A DNA stretch of 64,000 bases, from positions 6,696,001 to 6,760,000 of the forward strand of contig NC_057316.1 of assembly GCF_000687475.1 (NCBI RefSeq), read 5' to 3'. A model generated the notes under the pieces. It ran no database searches and had not been told where the DNA came from. It saw only the letters and a list, made by a program, of their open reading frames with translations. A program made the translations under genes and the position numbers. The stretch comes from Ustilaginoidea virens (Eukaryota > Ascomycota > Sordariomycetes > Hypocreales > Clavicipitaceae). This document shows positions 1-9,921 of this stretch, one piece after another. Position 1 is the first letter of the stretch. Each line of letters starts with the position of its first letter.

Positions 1-43
1 TCGTGACGCTGAGGTTGGTCGTCAAATCGTTTCCTTGGCAAAG

Positions 44-70
44 AAAAAAAAAAAAAAAAAAAAAAAAAAA
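44..70. repeat. A27 homopolymer in the IMP2 intron
   Basis: An uninterrupted run of 27 A lies in the intron just before the acceptor of the IMP2 3' exon. It is one of several long A/T runs in noncoding parts of this window. Confidence 0.9.
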
Positions 71-87
71 GCCAGTTTTGCTTACAG

Positions 88-378
88 CCCGACCGCAGGA
101 GCCCGGTGCACCCGGAGGTGACGGCCATCAAGCGGGTGGTCGGCCTGGAGGGCGACGTGGTGAGGACGAGGCGGCCGTATCCGGTGCAGACGGTCAGGAT
201 TCCGCAGGGCCATGTGTGGGTGGAGGGGGATGGGCGCCCGGGGTCGAGCCTGGACAGCAACACGTACGGGCCGGTGTCGCAGCGCCTGCTGACGGGCAGG
301 GTCACGCACATTGTGTATCCGTGGAGGAAGTTTGGGCCGGTGAGGTGGTGGGAGCACGGGCGGCGGCTGGTCGAGTGA
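88..378 (+). CDS. IMP2: IMP2-like mitochondrial inner membrane peptidase, last exon (5' end outside window)
   Basis: This is the C-terminal 96 residues of an S26-family signal peptidase resembling mitochondrial inner membrane protease subunit 2. The family cleaves sorting signals from intermembrane-space proteins with a Ser/Lys dyad. The catalytic Lys is in AIKRVVGLEGD near the start of the exon; the Ser exon lies upstream of the window. The later HVWVEGD and SLDSNTYGPV segments match the family's conserved box, and the C-terminus is a short KFGPVRWWE tail. The exon opens after a ttacag acceptor ending at 87 and stops at TGA 376-378. Bases 1-87 look like intron and include a 27-A run. Identification rests on motif recognition and is fairly secure. 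Confidence 0.8.
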   Translation, partial: PDRRSPVHPEVTAIKRVVGLEGDVVRTRRPYPVQTVRIPQGHVWVEGDGRPGSSLDSNTYGPVSQRLLTGRVTHIVYPWRKFGPVRWWEHGRRLVE

Positions 379-1073
379 AGCGGGATGGCGGGAAGGAGGA
401 AATGGCCAGGAGATCTGGTGCGTTTGGTGATGGAAAGCCTGGCGGCATCGAAGCTCGAGGTTTGCCTGACCCGGGGAGGCACACGGCGCAGAAGGTATTT
501 AGCCCTTGAGTGTTGATCGACTGCGGTCAGCGTTTGCAGGAGCCTGGTCAGACATGTGGTTGGACGTTTGGTTAGACGGACGTCTGGTACGTTCTGGTTG
601 GTTTTGCGGCCCGAGAGCTGCCTTGAGCCTTGACGAGTTTGGCCCTTTTGTTTGGGCAAGTCAACATGGGCTGACGCCCGCTGAGTTGCCTGCGTGGCGC
701 GGCAGCCCAGGTCACCACAGCGCGGCGGACGGGCCTGGCCGCATCCACCTTCGCTAAATAATACGCCAGCAGGTACCTGGTAGAGCCACTGGGGCCTTTT
801 CTTCAATTGTCTGGTGCGGCCTGGTCACTCCGTGTACTTCTCACGCCAGCGCCACGGCGGCCAGCGACTTCAACCCTGCGCGGCACATTTTCCGTGTTTT
901 GCTCGATTTTTTTTTGACTTTTTTTTTTTTTTTATATTTTTGACTCGGCTTTCTGGCCGCTGCCTCTTGCGTCCCGCGGCAGCGTGTTGGTCTCGTGATT
1001 TGCATGCAATTCGGCAACGTATGTACCAACATCAACCTCCCCTGACTGACATCTCCACTTTCGGATTCCAGCC

Positions 1074-1106
<33 letters not shown>

Positions 1107-1295
1107 CTCCCTCCCTCCCACCCGTCGTCAGCGCTTCCTTCCACCTCGACTCGACTGCGACTCATCCAACAGCGACGTCGGGCGCCCATTGGTAAAGCCG
1201 AGTCGCCTCCTCGCCTTCCCTCGCAATGCCCGCGCACTCCCGAGCAGCTTGACGGATACAAGTAAACCTCACAGGGGCCTGACCGCGGCCGTACC
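379..1295. other. Intergenic: IMP2 3' flank and carrier-gene promoter
   Basis: No convincing gene. It holds T-rich runs at about 907-935 and a 30-T run at 1077-1106, followed by CT-rich sequence leading to the carrier start. Such pyrimidine tracts are common just upstream of fungal start sites. Confidence 0.6.
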
Positions 1296-2616
1296 ATGAA
1301 AGGCGGTGATGTGGAGGCTGAAGGCCGACCGCCCTACCTCCATGTACGTTGGGGAAAATGCACAACCACGGCAACGAGACATGGGGGGGTTTTTTTTTGT
1401 TTTTTGTTTTTTTTTTGTTTTTTGGCTCCTGTCTTTCCTCTCTCTCTGCCTTCTAACCCGTCTTCCCCGTTCTCGTCTAGGCCATGATTGCCGGCGGCTT
1501 TGGCGGGTCGACGGGCGACCTGCTCATGCATTCCCTCGACACGGTCAAGACGCGACAGCAGGGCGACCCCAACACGCCGCCAAAGTACACGTCGCTGGGG
1601 CGGTCGTACTACACCATCTGGAGGCAAGAGGGCCTCCGGCGAGGCCTGTACGGCGGATGGGTCCCGGCCCTGGGAGGCTCGTTCCCCGGCACCGTCCTGT
1701 TCTTCGGCACGTACGAATGGGGCAAGCGCTTCCTGATAGACCACGGCCTGCAGCAGCACCTGGCATATCTCTCGGCGGGTAAGCACTCCCCAGTCTCTGC
1801 TTGGCCTGCTTCTCTCTGGCCTGCTTCTTTGGCCTGCTTCTTCGGCCGGAACGCGCTGGCTCACTCTCGCGACGTCGTCGTCCCAACCCAGCCTTCCTCG
1901 GCGACCTCGCCGCGTCGGTCGTCTACGTCCCGTCCGAGGTCCTCAAGACCCGGCTGCAGCTGCAGGGCCGCTACAACAACCCGCACTTCAGGTCCGGCTA
2001 CAACTACCGCGGCACCGTGGACGCCGCCCGCACGATTGTGCGCTCCGAGGGCGCCGCCGCCCTCTTCCACGGCTACAAGGCCACCCTGTACCGGGACCTG
2101 CCCTTCTCGGCCCTGCAGTTCATGTTCTGGGAGCAGTTCCACGCCTGGGCCAGGGCGTACAAGCAGAGCCGCCAGATCGGCATGCCGCTGGAGCTGCTGA
2201 CCGGCGCCGCGGCCGGCGGCCTGGCCGGCGTCCTCACCTGCCCCCTCGACGTGGTCAAGACGAGGCTGCAGACCCAGGTCACCACCCCCCCGGACGACCA
2301 GGCCGTCGGCAAGCTCAAGGAGGCCGCCGCCGCCGCGCTGCAGGACCAGAAACGGCGCATATCCACCTCGTCCCCGAGCACGCACCGCCCCCAGCCCGGC
2401 GCCATGGCCCTGCGCACCTCGTCCGTCCTCACCGGCCTCAAGGTCATCTACCAGACCGAAGGGATCGCCGGCTGGTTCCGCGGCGTCGGGCCCCGCGGCA
2501 TGTGGACCTTTATCCAGAGCGGCTGCATGCTGTTCCTGTACCAGCGACTGCTGCACCAGCTCAAAGTTGTGTTTCCGGCCGACCGCGACGAACCACGAGT
2601 GCACCTTGCCGCGTGA
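1296..2616 (+). CDS. Mitochondrial carrier family (SLC25) protein, Mme1/YMR166C-like
   Basis: Predicted 356-residue inner-membrane carrier. Exons are 1296-1343, 1481-1778 and 1892-2616; phases match at both junctions and restore EGRPPYLH-AMIAGGFGG and LSA-AFLGDLAAS. Three carrier repeats are visible: HSLDTVKTRQQ (Ser replacing the usual Pro), PSEVLKTRLQLQ and PLDVVKTRLQTQ, each followed by the usual small-residue and aromatic helix pattern. The third repeat has a Gln/Ala/Ser-rich insertion between its two helices. Overall sequence and the HSLDTVK first signature resemble yeast Mme1, described as a mitochondrial magnesium exporter; the substrate here is an inference. The first intron has a long T-rich tract. 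Start chosen at the only ATG giving the short conserved RPPYLH leader. Confidence 0.8.
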
Positions 2617-3219
2617 TTTTTTTTTTCATTTTTCATTTTTTTTTCATCAATCGGTCAAACGGTATAGACTCTACGGAACAGCGGGATAGGAAAGTGTACA
2701 ACCGACGCGCCATTTTTTTTCCCGGTCCCGAAATCACATGGATTTCTTGGCAAGGATGCGAGGAGGCAGGGACTGACTGTATCATGGTATCAGGGAGGGG
2801 GGGGGAAAAACCTTGTTTAATAGCACGGCATGCAAAAGACGGCACGGAAGCAGAAGCGGAAAGAGAGAAGAGAAAGAATATAGAGGCCCGCATCATTGGC
2901 GTTTTGCGGGGTCAAGTCGGGTTTCATATGTAAATCCGCATGCTTGTCCCCTTTTGGTTTTTGTCAAAAAGCCATGTACATGTACATAGCCGGCTTGTGG
3001 CCATAGGCAGCCAACTCTCCAAATACGACAGTTATATAACGACTGACTGACTGCCTCCCTGGGTGGTATCGCAGGATTGCCCTTTGCCTTTGCCCAATCT
3101 AACCGATGAGTGAGTGAATCCCGGGGGAGGGGGTTGGGAAACAGCCCTCGCTTCGATTCCTCACTCACTCGCAACGCCGACGGGTGTCTATAGAAGAAGA
3201 AACGAAGAAAAGTAGAGAG

Positions 3220-3250
<31 letters not shown>

Positions 3251-3298
3251 AACAAAAGAGTCCTCGTCAGCTCGGGGCCCGCGACGACTTGCGCCACC
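2617..3298. other. Convergent intergenic region
   Basis: It lies between the ends of the carrier gene and the minus-strand orphan gene. It contains T-rich sequence just after the carrier stop and a (GA)n tract at about 3210-3250, probably in the 3' UTR of the minus-strand gene. No gene seen. Confidence 0.6.
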
Positions 3299-4640
3299 TC
3301 AGCCGTCGCTTTCGCCCTCGTGCTCGACGGGCCATTCCTCAAACTCATCAAGTCGCTCGACGAGCTGATCTCGCGCCAAGCAGACGGGAATGGCCACGGT
3401 CAGGGCGTTCCACACGCTCTGATGCCGGTCCATGAAATGCACGTCGACGTGGAAACTGACGTACGCCGTGTCCCCCTTTGCGCTGTCGACGGTGAGGAGG
3501 AAAACGCTCGAGCGGAGCACGAAGAGGCCGTACACCACGGGCGGAACGCGTCTGTACGCAGGCCCGTCTTGATCCGCGGCGGGGCCGGCCTCTTCTTCCT
3601 GGCGGTCGAGCATCATCGGCTTCTGGTCCTGCTGGTCCTTGTCGGCGCCCATGTCCAGCAGATACTTGTCCAAGAGCGCCGCCGAGGCGTTGTCTCTCGT
3701 CAGGGCGACGTGGTTGACGGCCCAGAAGGTCTCGTCGCGGTCGACTTTGAGGAACTCTCGCTGCATGGTGGCCAGCGCGCGCATGCGCCTCTGCATAGCG
3801 GCCGTGATGTCCTGTTCGCTGAGCTGGGGGTCGAGCACGGCGGTGAAGATGTTGGGCACGATCCGCAGGCCGGAGAAGCCGCCGTCCTCTGCCGCCCACG
3901 CCAAGTACCTGTCGAGGGACCTTTTGATGACGAGGGGTGCCTTGTCCCGGAGGCCGGACTGGACGGTGGTGCGAACAGATGATGTAAGGTCTATGAGGCG
4001 CAGAAGCGCCGTCGTGGCTGTTGGCAAACCAGCACGTTAGATGGACCCGTTTCACTTTGATAAGGATTCCCCTTGGGTAGGAGAGGTGGAGCGATGACGC
4101 GGACAGAAGAAAAAGAAGGAAAATGAGAGAAATGTAGTGAATGAGTCAAGTCCAAGGGAAGAGGCCGACAGTTTCCTTCCGCGACCTGGACCACATACCT
4201 TGGAAATCCTTCCCGGATCGAGCATACACAACGGGAGGCAGCCCATCGTTATCCGTTTGGAAAACAGTATCCACCACAGGGATGCCTCGGAAATCCACGT
4301 CCCAATGTCCCGGGAGTATCGGCCTCTCCCCTCTCTGGAATAAAATCTCGAAAAGGTGCTCCTCGTCTTCGGCCCACGTACTCGCGCCGGGGTAGCTCTC
4401 CTTCTCTCGCTGCAGCTCCAAACTTGTGTCTGAATCTATGACAATGGGTGCGTCGCTCTCGTATCCTGCATCCAGGGCTGCTACGGGAGAGGTCTTGGTC
4501 CTCTTCCCCTCTTCTTCTTCCTCTTCCTCTTGCTTGACTTTGATGGCTTTCGTGTTGTTGGATCCGGTGTTGGATCCGGTGTTGGAGGCCGGAGCGTTAG
4601 GTGCGGGCGTCTTGCGGCGCGTCCGTGGTGTGCTACCCAT
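3299..4640 (-). CDS. Conserved fungal protein of unknown function, 386 aa
   Basis: Two exons, 4640-4199 and 4017-3299 (donor gtatgt, acceptor caacag; one base carried across gives KDFQ-ATTALLRL). The N-terminal ~90 residues are low complexity: basic (TPRTRRKTPAPN), then NTGSNTGSNN and a run of seven Glu (KQEEEEEEEGKR), suggesting a nuclear disordered tail. From about residue 105 (LFEILFQRGERPILPGHWDVDFRGIPV) to the C-terminus it looks like a folded, mostly helical domain with long hydrophobic strands near the end (VPPVVYGLFVLRSSVFLLTV). I recognise the pattern as a protein found across filamentous ascomycetes but know no function for it. No catalytic motif or membrane segment is evident. Start is the first ATG; an in-frame TTG lies seven codons upstream. 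Confidence 0.65.
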
Positions 4641-5654
4641 CTCTTCTTCCTCCTGCTGCAACGCCCGCAGAAAGAGGGCGAGAAATGCCTAGTTTGAAAA
4701 AAAGAAGACGTGCTGAAAATCGATTGGTCCGACGAACAGGAGCTGTGGTACGATGAGGTGGAACATTCAGGCGCGGCTCATACGAGAACAGGCTTTTGTG
4801 TACAGGCGTCTAGGCTGGAGTTTTTCCTTCTTCGTCATAGATCGCGGCGTGGAACAATGGGGCTGGAGTAGCACCGAAGAGGGCAATCAGAGCGCTGATT
4901 GGATTCGGTGCCGAGTGGCATGATGAAACTGTCAACTGAGAAGGAATCGTGACGGGGCTCTTGACCAGGAGGAAGTCCGAGGGACAATAGAGAGTGGCAG
5001 GCAGCGCAGGCTCGGGACGGGCAAGCAATCAGTCACAGCCTCGAGAGACTGGGCTTGCCGGCGATGGCATTGCAGTGCTGGCAGCAGTTGGGGACGTGGT
5101 GAAGGACCGGGGCATGTACGTCGAAAGAAACACCTACTTGAATGTTGCATCTTTGTTCAGAGGATCGAAAGTAGTCGGCGGCATCCGCTGCCAAGCAGCG
5201 TCACTAAACAGCGCCACTAAGCAGCGCCACTGGGCCACACCGCGCGGGATGCACTGGTTCAGGCCCCACCCAGTCTTCTGACGTCCTGACGTCCTCGTAC
5301 CAGACTCGTACCCCCGCGCAACGTGCGCCTTATCCGAGATACGGAGTACTCCGTGCACTGAGCACTGTGCTGCAACTCCGAGACGTAATTGGAGAACCGT
5401 GAGTTGGCGATGCGGATGCAGAGCGGGGTGCAGGCAGACGTGGTTACCCTCGTCTGTAGGCTCGAGACACACGATGTGACGTACGCTCGCTGACTGTCAC
5501 GCCAGCCAGGTCGGTGCATGGCAATTGGACCCCGCAAGCACGAGCATACCAGACTATATCAAGGGCCGGACTCTGCTGCTGCACCGCCGGCCCTTGGCTG
5601 GACAAGTTCAAGCCCCAATCCCTCTCTGCTCACGGGAGTACAAGGAAATCCAAA
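4641..5654. other. Divergent intergenic region with TACGGAGTA palindrome
   Basis: Shared upstream region of the minus-strand orphan gene and the oxygenase. It carries a perfect 14-nt palindrome ACGGAGTACTCCGT at 5341-5354 and a TATA-like tatatcaa near 5554, about 100 bp before the oxygenase ATG. No gene seen. Confidence 0.55.
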
Positions 5655-6782
5655 ATGGCCGCCGAACCTGCCATTCCCACAACGCAGATCCGAGTTGCGT
5701 CGCCCAACGGTCCCGTCACGAGGACGATTCTTCAGACTCCTCTGCGAGATGCCCTTGCATCCGAGATACCCGTCATCGATGTCTCGGCCATATTTGGTTC
5801 CTCGCTGGCCGACCGCCAAAACGTCGCTCGACAGGTCAACCACGCGGCCACCAACATTGGCTTCTTCTACATCAAGAACCACGGAATCGACCCATCTGCC
5901 ATAGACGCAACCTACCAAGCTGCGCTCAGCTTCTACCGCCAGGACCTCGACAAGAAGTTGGAAGCCACCATGACCCAGAGCTCTCACTACAACGGATATC
6001 GCGCCCCTGACACGCAAAGGCTGAATCCCGAAGAGGGAATCGATGTTCGAGAGAGCTTCTCCGTGTCGTATGACCCGAGAGATGACCCGCAAGTGAGCAG
6101 CCTGCAGGACATCCCGCCAGGCGCAATGCAGCACCTTGGTATAGAGCATCACCACTTCTCCAAGACGCAGCACGTGCCGGGCTTCAGGCAGGCAGTCAAG
6201 GCTTACTTTGCGGCCTGTCTTTCGCTCGCGAGGGCCCTCACGCGTACCTTTGCGCTTTCGCTGGCTCTCCCGGAGACGGCATTGGATGGCAAAGTCGCCT
6301 ACCCAAACGCCACGTTGAACATGAACTACTACCCTCCCATCCCCAGCAGCGCCCGTCTCCCTCTCGCACCGACGGATTTCGACGCCACCAGGGTCTCGAT
6401 CGGCTCTCACACCGACTTCCAGTTCTTCACCATCCTGTGGCAAGACATGGTCGGTGGCCTGCAAGTGCTCAATCGGGATGGGCAGTGGATCAAGGCCAAG
6501 CCCATACCCGGTACTTTGATCGTCAACATTGCCGACTTGCTGCAGAGAATCACCAATGACAGATATGTCAGCACCATTCACAGAGCGCAGAACTGGAGCG
6601 GCAAGGAGCGAATCAGCCTGGCCTTTTTCTGGGGGTTCGGTCTCCACGAGACGTGCGGCGTGTTGGACAGCTGTGTTGCCGAAGGGCAGGAGAAGAAGTA
6701 TCCAGAGGTTCGATGCCTGGACTGGCTGAGGAAGCGGGTAAATGACATGACGGAGGTGGAACGGGAGAGCAAGGGGCCGTGA
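5655..6782 (+). CDS. 2-oxoglutarate/Fe(II)-dependent oxygenase, isopenicillin N synthase-like
   Basis: Intronless, 375 residues. The N-terminal DIOX_N-type region (about 38-150; EIPVIDVSAIFG and GFFYIKNHGI) is followed by the jelly-roll catalytic domain. The iron triad is visible as H252 and D254 in SIGSHTDFQFFTIL and H309 in STIHRAQN; R319-x-S321 (RISLAFF) would bind the 2-oxoglutarate carboxylate. All key residues are intact, so an active oxidase or hydroxylase is expected. This family includes secondary-metabolite, gibberellin-type and nucleobase oxygenases; the substrate cannot be read here and no biosynthetic cluster surrounds it. The start is the ATG followed by AAEPAIPTT; upstream in-frame codons lack the family's character. 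Confidence 0.85.
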   Translation: MAAEPAIPTTQIRVASPNGPVTRTILQTPLRDALASEIPVIDVSAIFGSSLADRQNVARQVNHAATNIGFFYIKNHGIDPSAIDATYQAALSFYRQDLDKKLEATMTQSSHYNGYRAPDTQRLNPEEGIDVRESFSVSYDPRDDPQVSSLQDIPPGAMQHLGIEHHHFSKTQHVPGFRQAVKAYFAACLSLARALTRTFALSLALPETALDGKVAYPNATLNMNYYPPIPSSARLPLAPTDFDATRVSIGSHTDFQFFTILWQDMVGGLQVLNRDGQWIKAKPIPGTLIVNIADLLQRITNDRYVSTIHRAQNWSGKERISLAFFWGFGLHETCGVLDSCVAEGQEKKYPEVRCLDWLRKRVNDMTEVERESKGP

Positions 6783-7212
6783 TGGATGAGCGTAGGGCCA
6801 TGGCAGCCGAAACGCCAAGTCGCAGCTAAGCTGAAGTTGACGGCAAGCATCCGTCGCCAGGAATGGTGTTTTGCCTGTCCACCACCTTGTGCAAAGAGCG
6901 GCAATGATATTGTGATTCGGGCAAGGCGACCGTCATTTGCTGCAGGCATCTCGGGAAAATTCAGCGCATCGGTCATCGAAAGACGGCTGCATATATTCCA
7001 TCGGCAGGGTTGCGAGTACGATGGGTGGGTGTGCAGTAAATAATAAGTGTATAGAGAGTTGTACGGAGTACGGAGTTGCACCAACTTGGCAAACTGCCAT
7101 GCCTGATTACGTAACCACCCCTTGGTCTGGCTTTCGAGAGCTGCAAGTTCAAAAGATTTTGGAGCGTCTCATGACTTTGCCGCGACAAGCCTTTGGCACA
7201 ATCCACGTCGCA
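6783..7212. other. Intergenic with doubled CGGAGT motif
   Basis: The gap between the oxygenase stop and the uL23m start contains GTACGGAGTACGGAGT at 7061-7076, two overlapping copies of a motif seen elsewhere in the window. No gene seen. Confidence 0.55.
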
Positions 7213-7934
7213 ATGGCTGAAGCAGTCAAGGCAGCGGCTCGCCAGCTGCCGTCCTTCCGGCTCGGCCAGAAAAAGGTTTTTCTGTAGGCATCAGAGCCCG
7301 AGCATTCCCCGTGTCCTCGCGCTGCATCGCCGCCCACAAACATGTCCTGCGCTAATCGCCGCCGTCTTGCCCACCCCCCAGGCCAAACCACGTCATCACC
7401 TTGCTGCGAAAGGAGCATCTGCCCCCCAACGAGGCCTGCTTCCAGGTCCCGCTGCGATTCACCAAGCTCGACCTCCGCGACTACCTGTGGAACCTGTACA
7501 ACGTCGAGGTCACCAAGGTCCGGGCCTACGTCAAGCAGCAGCCGTTGACGCAGCGCGATTCCCACTCGCGCTCCTGGTACCGGCCGCAGTCGCAGAAAAT
7601 CATGACGGTCGAGCTGGCCAAGCCGTTCCAGTGGCCGGACCTGCCGACCGACCTGGAGCCGTGGTCCCACGAGCTGTGGACGATGCGGGAGGGCTTGAAC
7701 GAGAAGCGCCGAGAGCAACAGGCCAACAAGAGCGAGTTCAAGATTCCGCTCAAGAGCGCCGAGCCGTTGTCAAGGGAGAGACGAGAGCTGGCTGCTTTGG
7801 CGAAGAAGATGGTCGAGGGGGAGGTCAAGTGGTCCAATGATGTCGTGCTGGATCCGAAGTGGGATGCTCTGTTGGCAAAGGAAGGGGCTGCTGCTAGGCC
7901 CAAGCAAGCCAAGGCGTTGACGACAAAGGAATGA
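7213..7934 (+). CDS. MRP20: Mitochondrial large-subunit ribosomal protein uL23m (Mrp20-like)
   Basis: Two exons, 7213-7283 and 7382-7934, give 207 residues; the donor gtaggc splits a Leu codon, giving KKVFL-PNHVITLLRKE, the start expected for this family. The uL23 fold follows: FTKLDLRDYLWNLYNVEV and the KVRAYVKQQPL loop, with a mitochondrial basic C-terminal extension ending KQAKALTTKE. uL23 lines the polypeptide exit tunnel of the mitoribosome. The start at MAEAVKAAARQLPSF is preferred because it gives the usual short N-terminus; an in-frame ATG 15 codons upstream exists. The gene converges with the METTL4-like gene; the stops are 264 bp apart. Confidence 0.85.
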
Positions 7935-8198
7935 CGGGGGAGGGGGGGAAATTGGGAATCGAAAAAGGCTGTGCATGTCGGCAGCCTTCCTGTTTGATGT
8001 TGTTGAAGAGGGTGGCTACTACTGAGCTTGTACGATGCGCAGGCACAACTGTACATTAACGTAGGTTGTAAATAAGGATGCTGGCGCAGAAGGCAAAAAA
8101 AAAAGAAAAAAAAAAGAAGAAGAACAAGAAAGAAACAGAGGAAGAAACACAGTCTTTTATTCTCTTTAAAGAGGCTACGTTTCCTGGCAATACTTGCA

Positions 8199-9269
8199 TC
8201 AAGGACCAGCCCGTGATGTCGCTTTGGGCTCCTTTTGCTGCCAGTATCGCTCGCCCTGGAACTGCAAGACTTGGTCTCCCCAGCTCCACCAGCCAGCGGT
8301 CAGGTTGCGGGCAAATACCTCCAACGCGGGATAGCTTTCGCCGAGAATTTCCTCAAACAAGCCTCGCAGGCTGGGTTTTCTGGAATGAACATCCGGCGCC
8401 GCAACAATGACTTTGGGCCGGAGCAAAGCCGGGGCCGGAGCGCCGATGCGCTTCGCCACGAGCATCTTTTCCCACGGCTTCCTCCACGTCGAATCGACAT
8501 CGAACACGGGTTCCCCCAAGCTCGTGATTTTCAGCCAGGTCCATTCGCAGACCAGTTCCACACCCCATGAAGCGAACACTCCCCCGGGGCGCGTTAGGAG
8601 CTCGGGAATGTCGGTCTTGTTGGTGATCCAGACTGCGACGAGGCCGTCGCTGGCCAAGCGCGCCGCTATGGGGATGCTCGTCAGCAGTGCCTTCATCTCA
8701 GCGAGGTTCATCACGGTGGCATAGTTTCCAGCCCGCCTCCTGGCCGAGCGGTTGGGCCACGGGGGATCGAGGACGACGAGCTTGAAGGCGGGCGCCGTCT
8801 CGAGGAACTCCCGTCCAAGTTGGGCGATGGATCCGTGCAAGGCAGTGGCGTTGGGGACGGGGATGGTGGTGCTGTTGCCGGGGTCGTCTTGGTTGTCTTG
8901 GTTGTCGGGGGCGCAGACTCTGGGGAGATGGTAGGGTCCCGGGTGGTTGTCGCGGAGGAACAGCAGCGCGCTTCGCACCGACGCCGCCGTCATCAAGTCG
9001 TTGATCTGGGCGGCGGGGGCTTGGGCCGGCCAGTCGGGCGCGCGGCTGCCACGGCGACGGCGGCCATGTCGTCGTGGATCCGGCGTCGGGAAGGGATCCC
9101 GGGGCGGCGGGCGGCAGTAGACCCGGCGCGGAGGCTGCTGGCCCGGCGGCACTTGCGCCTCCTCCAGGGAACGCGGGATATCGAGCAGGACGACGCTGCG
9201 ATTGTGGAGGCTGCTTTGGAATATGATGCTAGAGGGGGTGCCGGCGTTGCGTTGACTGGGCGTAGACAT
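8199..9269 (-). CDS. MT-A70 family N6-adenine methyltransferase, METTL4-like
   Basis: Intronless, 356 residues. The catalytic DPPW motif is at about residues 168-171 within KLVVLDPPWPNRSARR; the DPPWxNxS form is typical of METTL4 rather than METTL3/14. Further conserved pieces follow: GNYATVMNLAEM, GLVAVWITNK, and WLKITSLGEPVFDVDSTWRKPWEKMLVAKR, which fits the target-recognition part of the fold. The first ~100 residues are Pro/Arg-rich and probably disordered. Known METTL4 proteins methylate adenine in U2 snRNA (m6Am) or DNA (6mA); which applies here is unknown. The catalytic motif is intact. The start codon is 653 bp from the divergent Leu5-like gene. Confidence 0.85.
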   Translation of the reverse strand: MSTPSQRNAGTPSSIIFQSSLHNRSVVLLDIPRSLEEAQVPPGQQPPRRVYCRPPPRDPFPTPDPRRHGRRRRGSRAPDWPAQAPAAQINDLMTAASVRSALLFLRDNHPGPYHLPRVCAPDNQDNQDDPGNSTTIPVPNATALHGSIAQLGREFLETAPAFKLVVLDPPWPNRSARRRAGNYATVMNLAEMKALLTSIPIAARLASDGLVAVWITNKTDIPELLTRPGGVFASWGVELVCEWTWLKITSLGEPVFDVDSTWRKPWEKMLVAKRIGAPAPALLRPKVIVAAPDVHSRKPSLRGLFEEILGESYPALEVFARNLTAGWWSWGDQVLQFQGERYWQQKEPKATSRAGP

Positions 9270-9921
9270 GAAGATGACGTAACGCGCATGTCAGAACAGA
9301 AAAGAAAAGAAGGGAAGGAGGGAAGAAAAACAAACGAAATATCTACTCCTCAGGCCAGGCCAACGGGGCAAACCGGTCGCAAAGCCGCATTGCACGCATC
9401 GACTGGCTCGGAAAACATGGGCCGAATTGGATAAACCGGCAAGAGTGGCGCTTCCGCGCCCGACGCCGGCGCTGCCTTGCCTTCCCTTCCGCCATGGCAA
9501 GTGGATAGGTACGGATTACATGTAACGAGAGGCTGAGGGGCTCTCGGCAATCCTCGGCTGGAAGCGCCCTTGGTGGCTGCTCTCCCCACTCGCTGTGCCT
9601 GTGCTGTGCGGTGCGGTGTGAAGGTGTCAGCAAGTTGCAACGCACTTGGCGGGCAGAGGTGAGGTTCCACTACGTCCTTCCATCAACATTGCGTTTCGAC
9701 CTTGAGCCGAAACGCACACAACTCTCTCTCTTTCTCATCGGCAAGAGGGCAAGAGAGAAAAGACGGAGCCAAGAATCTCGTCCCTGCGCCGGCCTTCTTT
9801 ACGACTACCACGTCGGCATGCGGCTTCGGTAATCTCCCGACCCTCTCCCGACCCTCTCCTATCCCCCCCCCCCCCCCCGCCTCTCTCCTCCTGAGCCCGC
9901 GCGGCTGTTTGGTAATCCGGA
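9270..9921. other. Divergent promoter region, METTL4-like / Leu5-like
   Basis: No gene seen. A run of about 15 C lies at 9863-9878 shortly before the carrier ATG. Confidence 0.5.
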
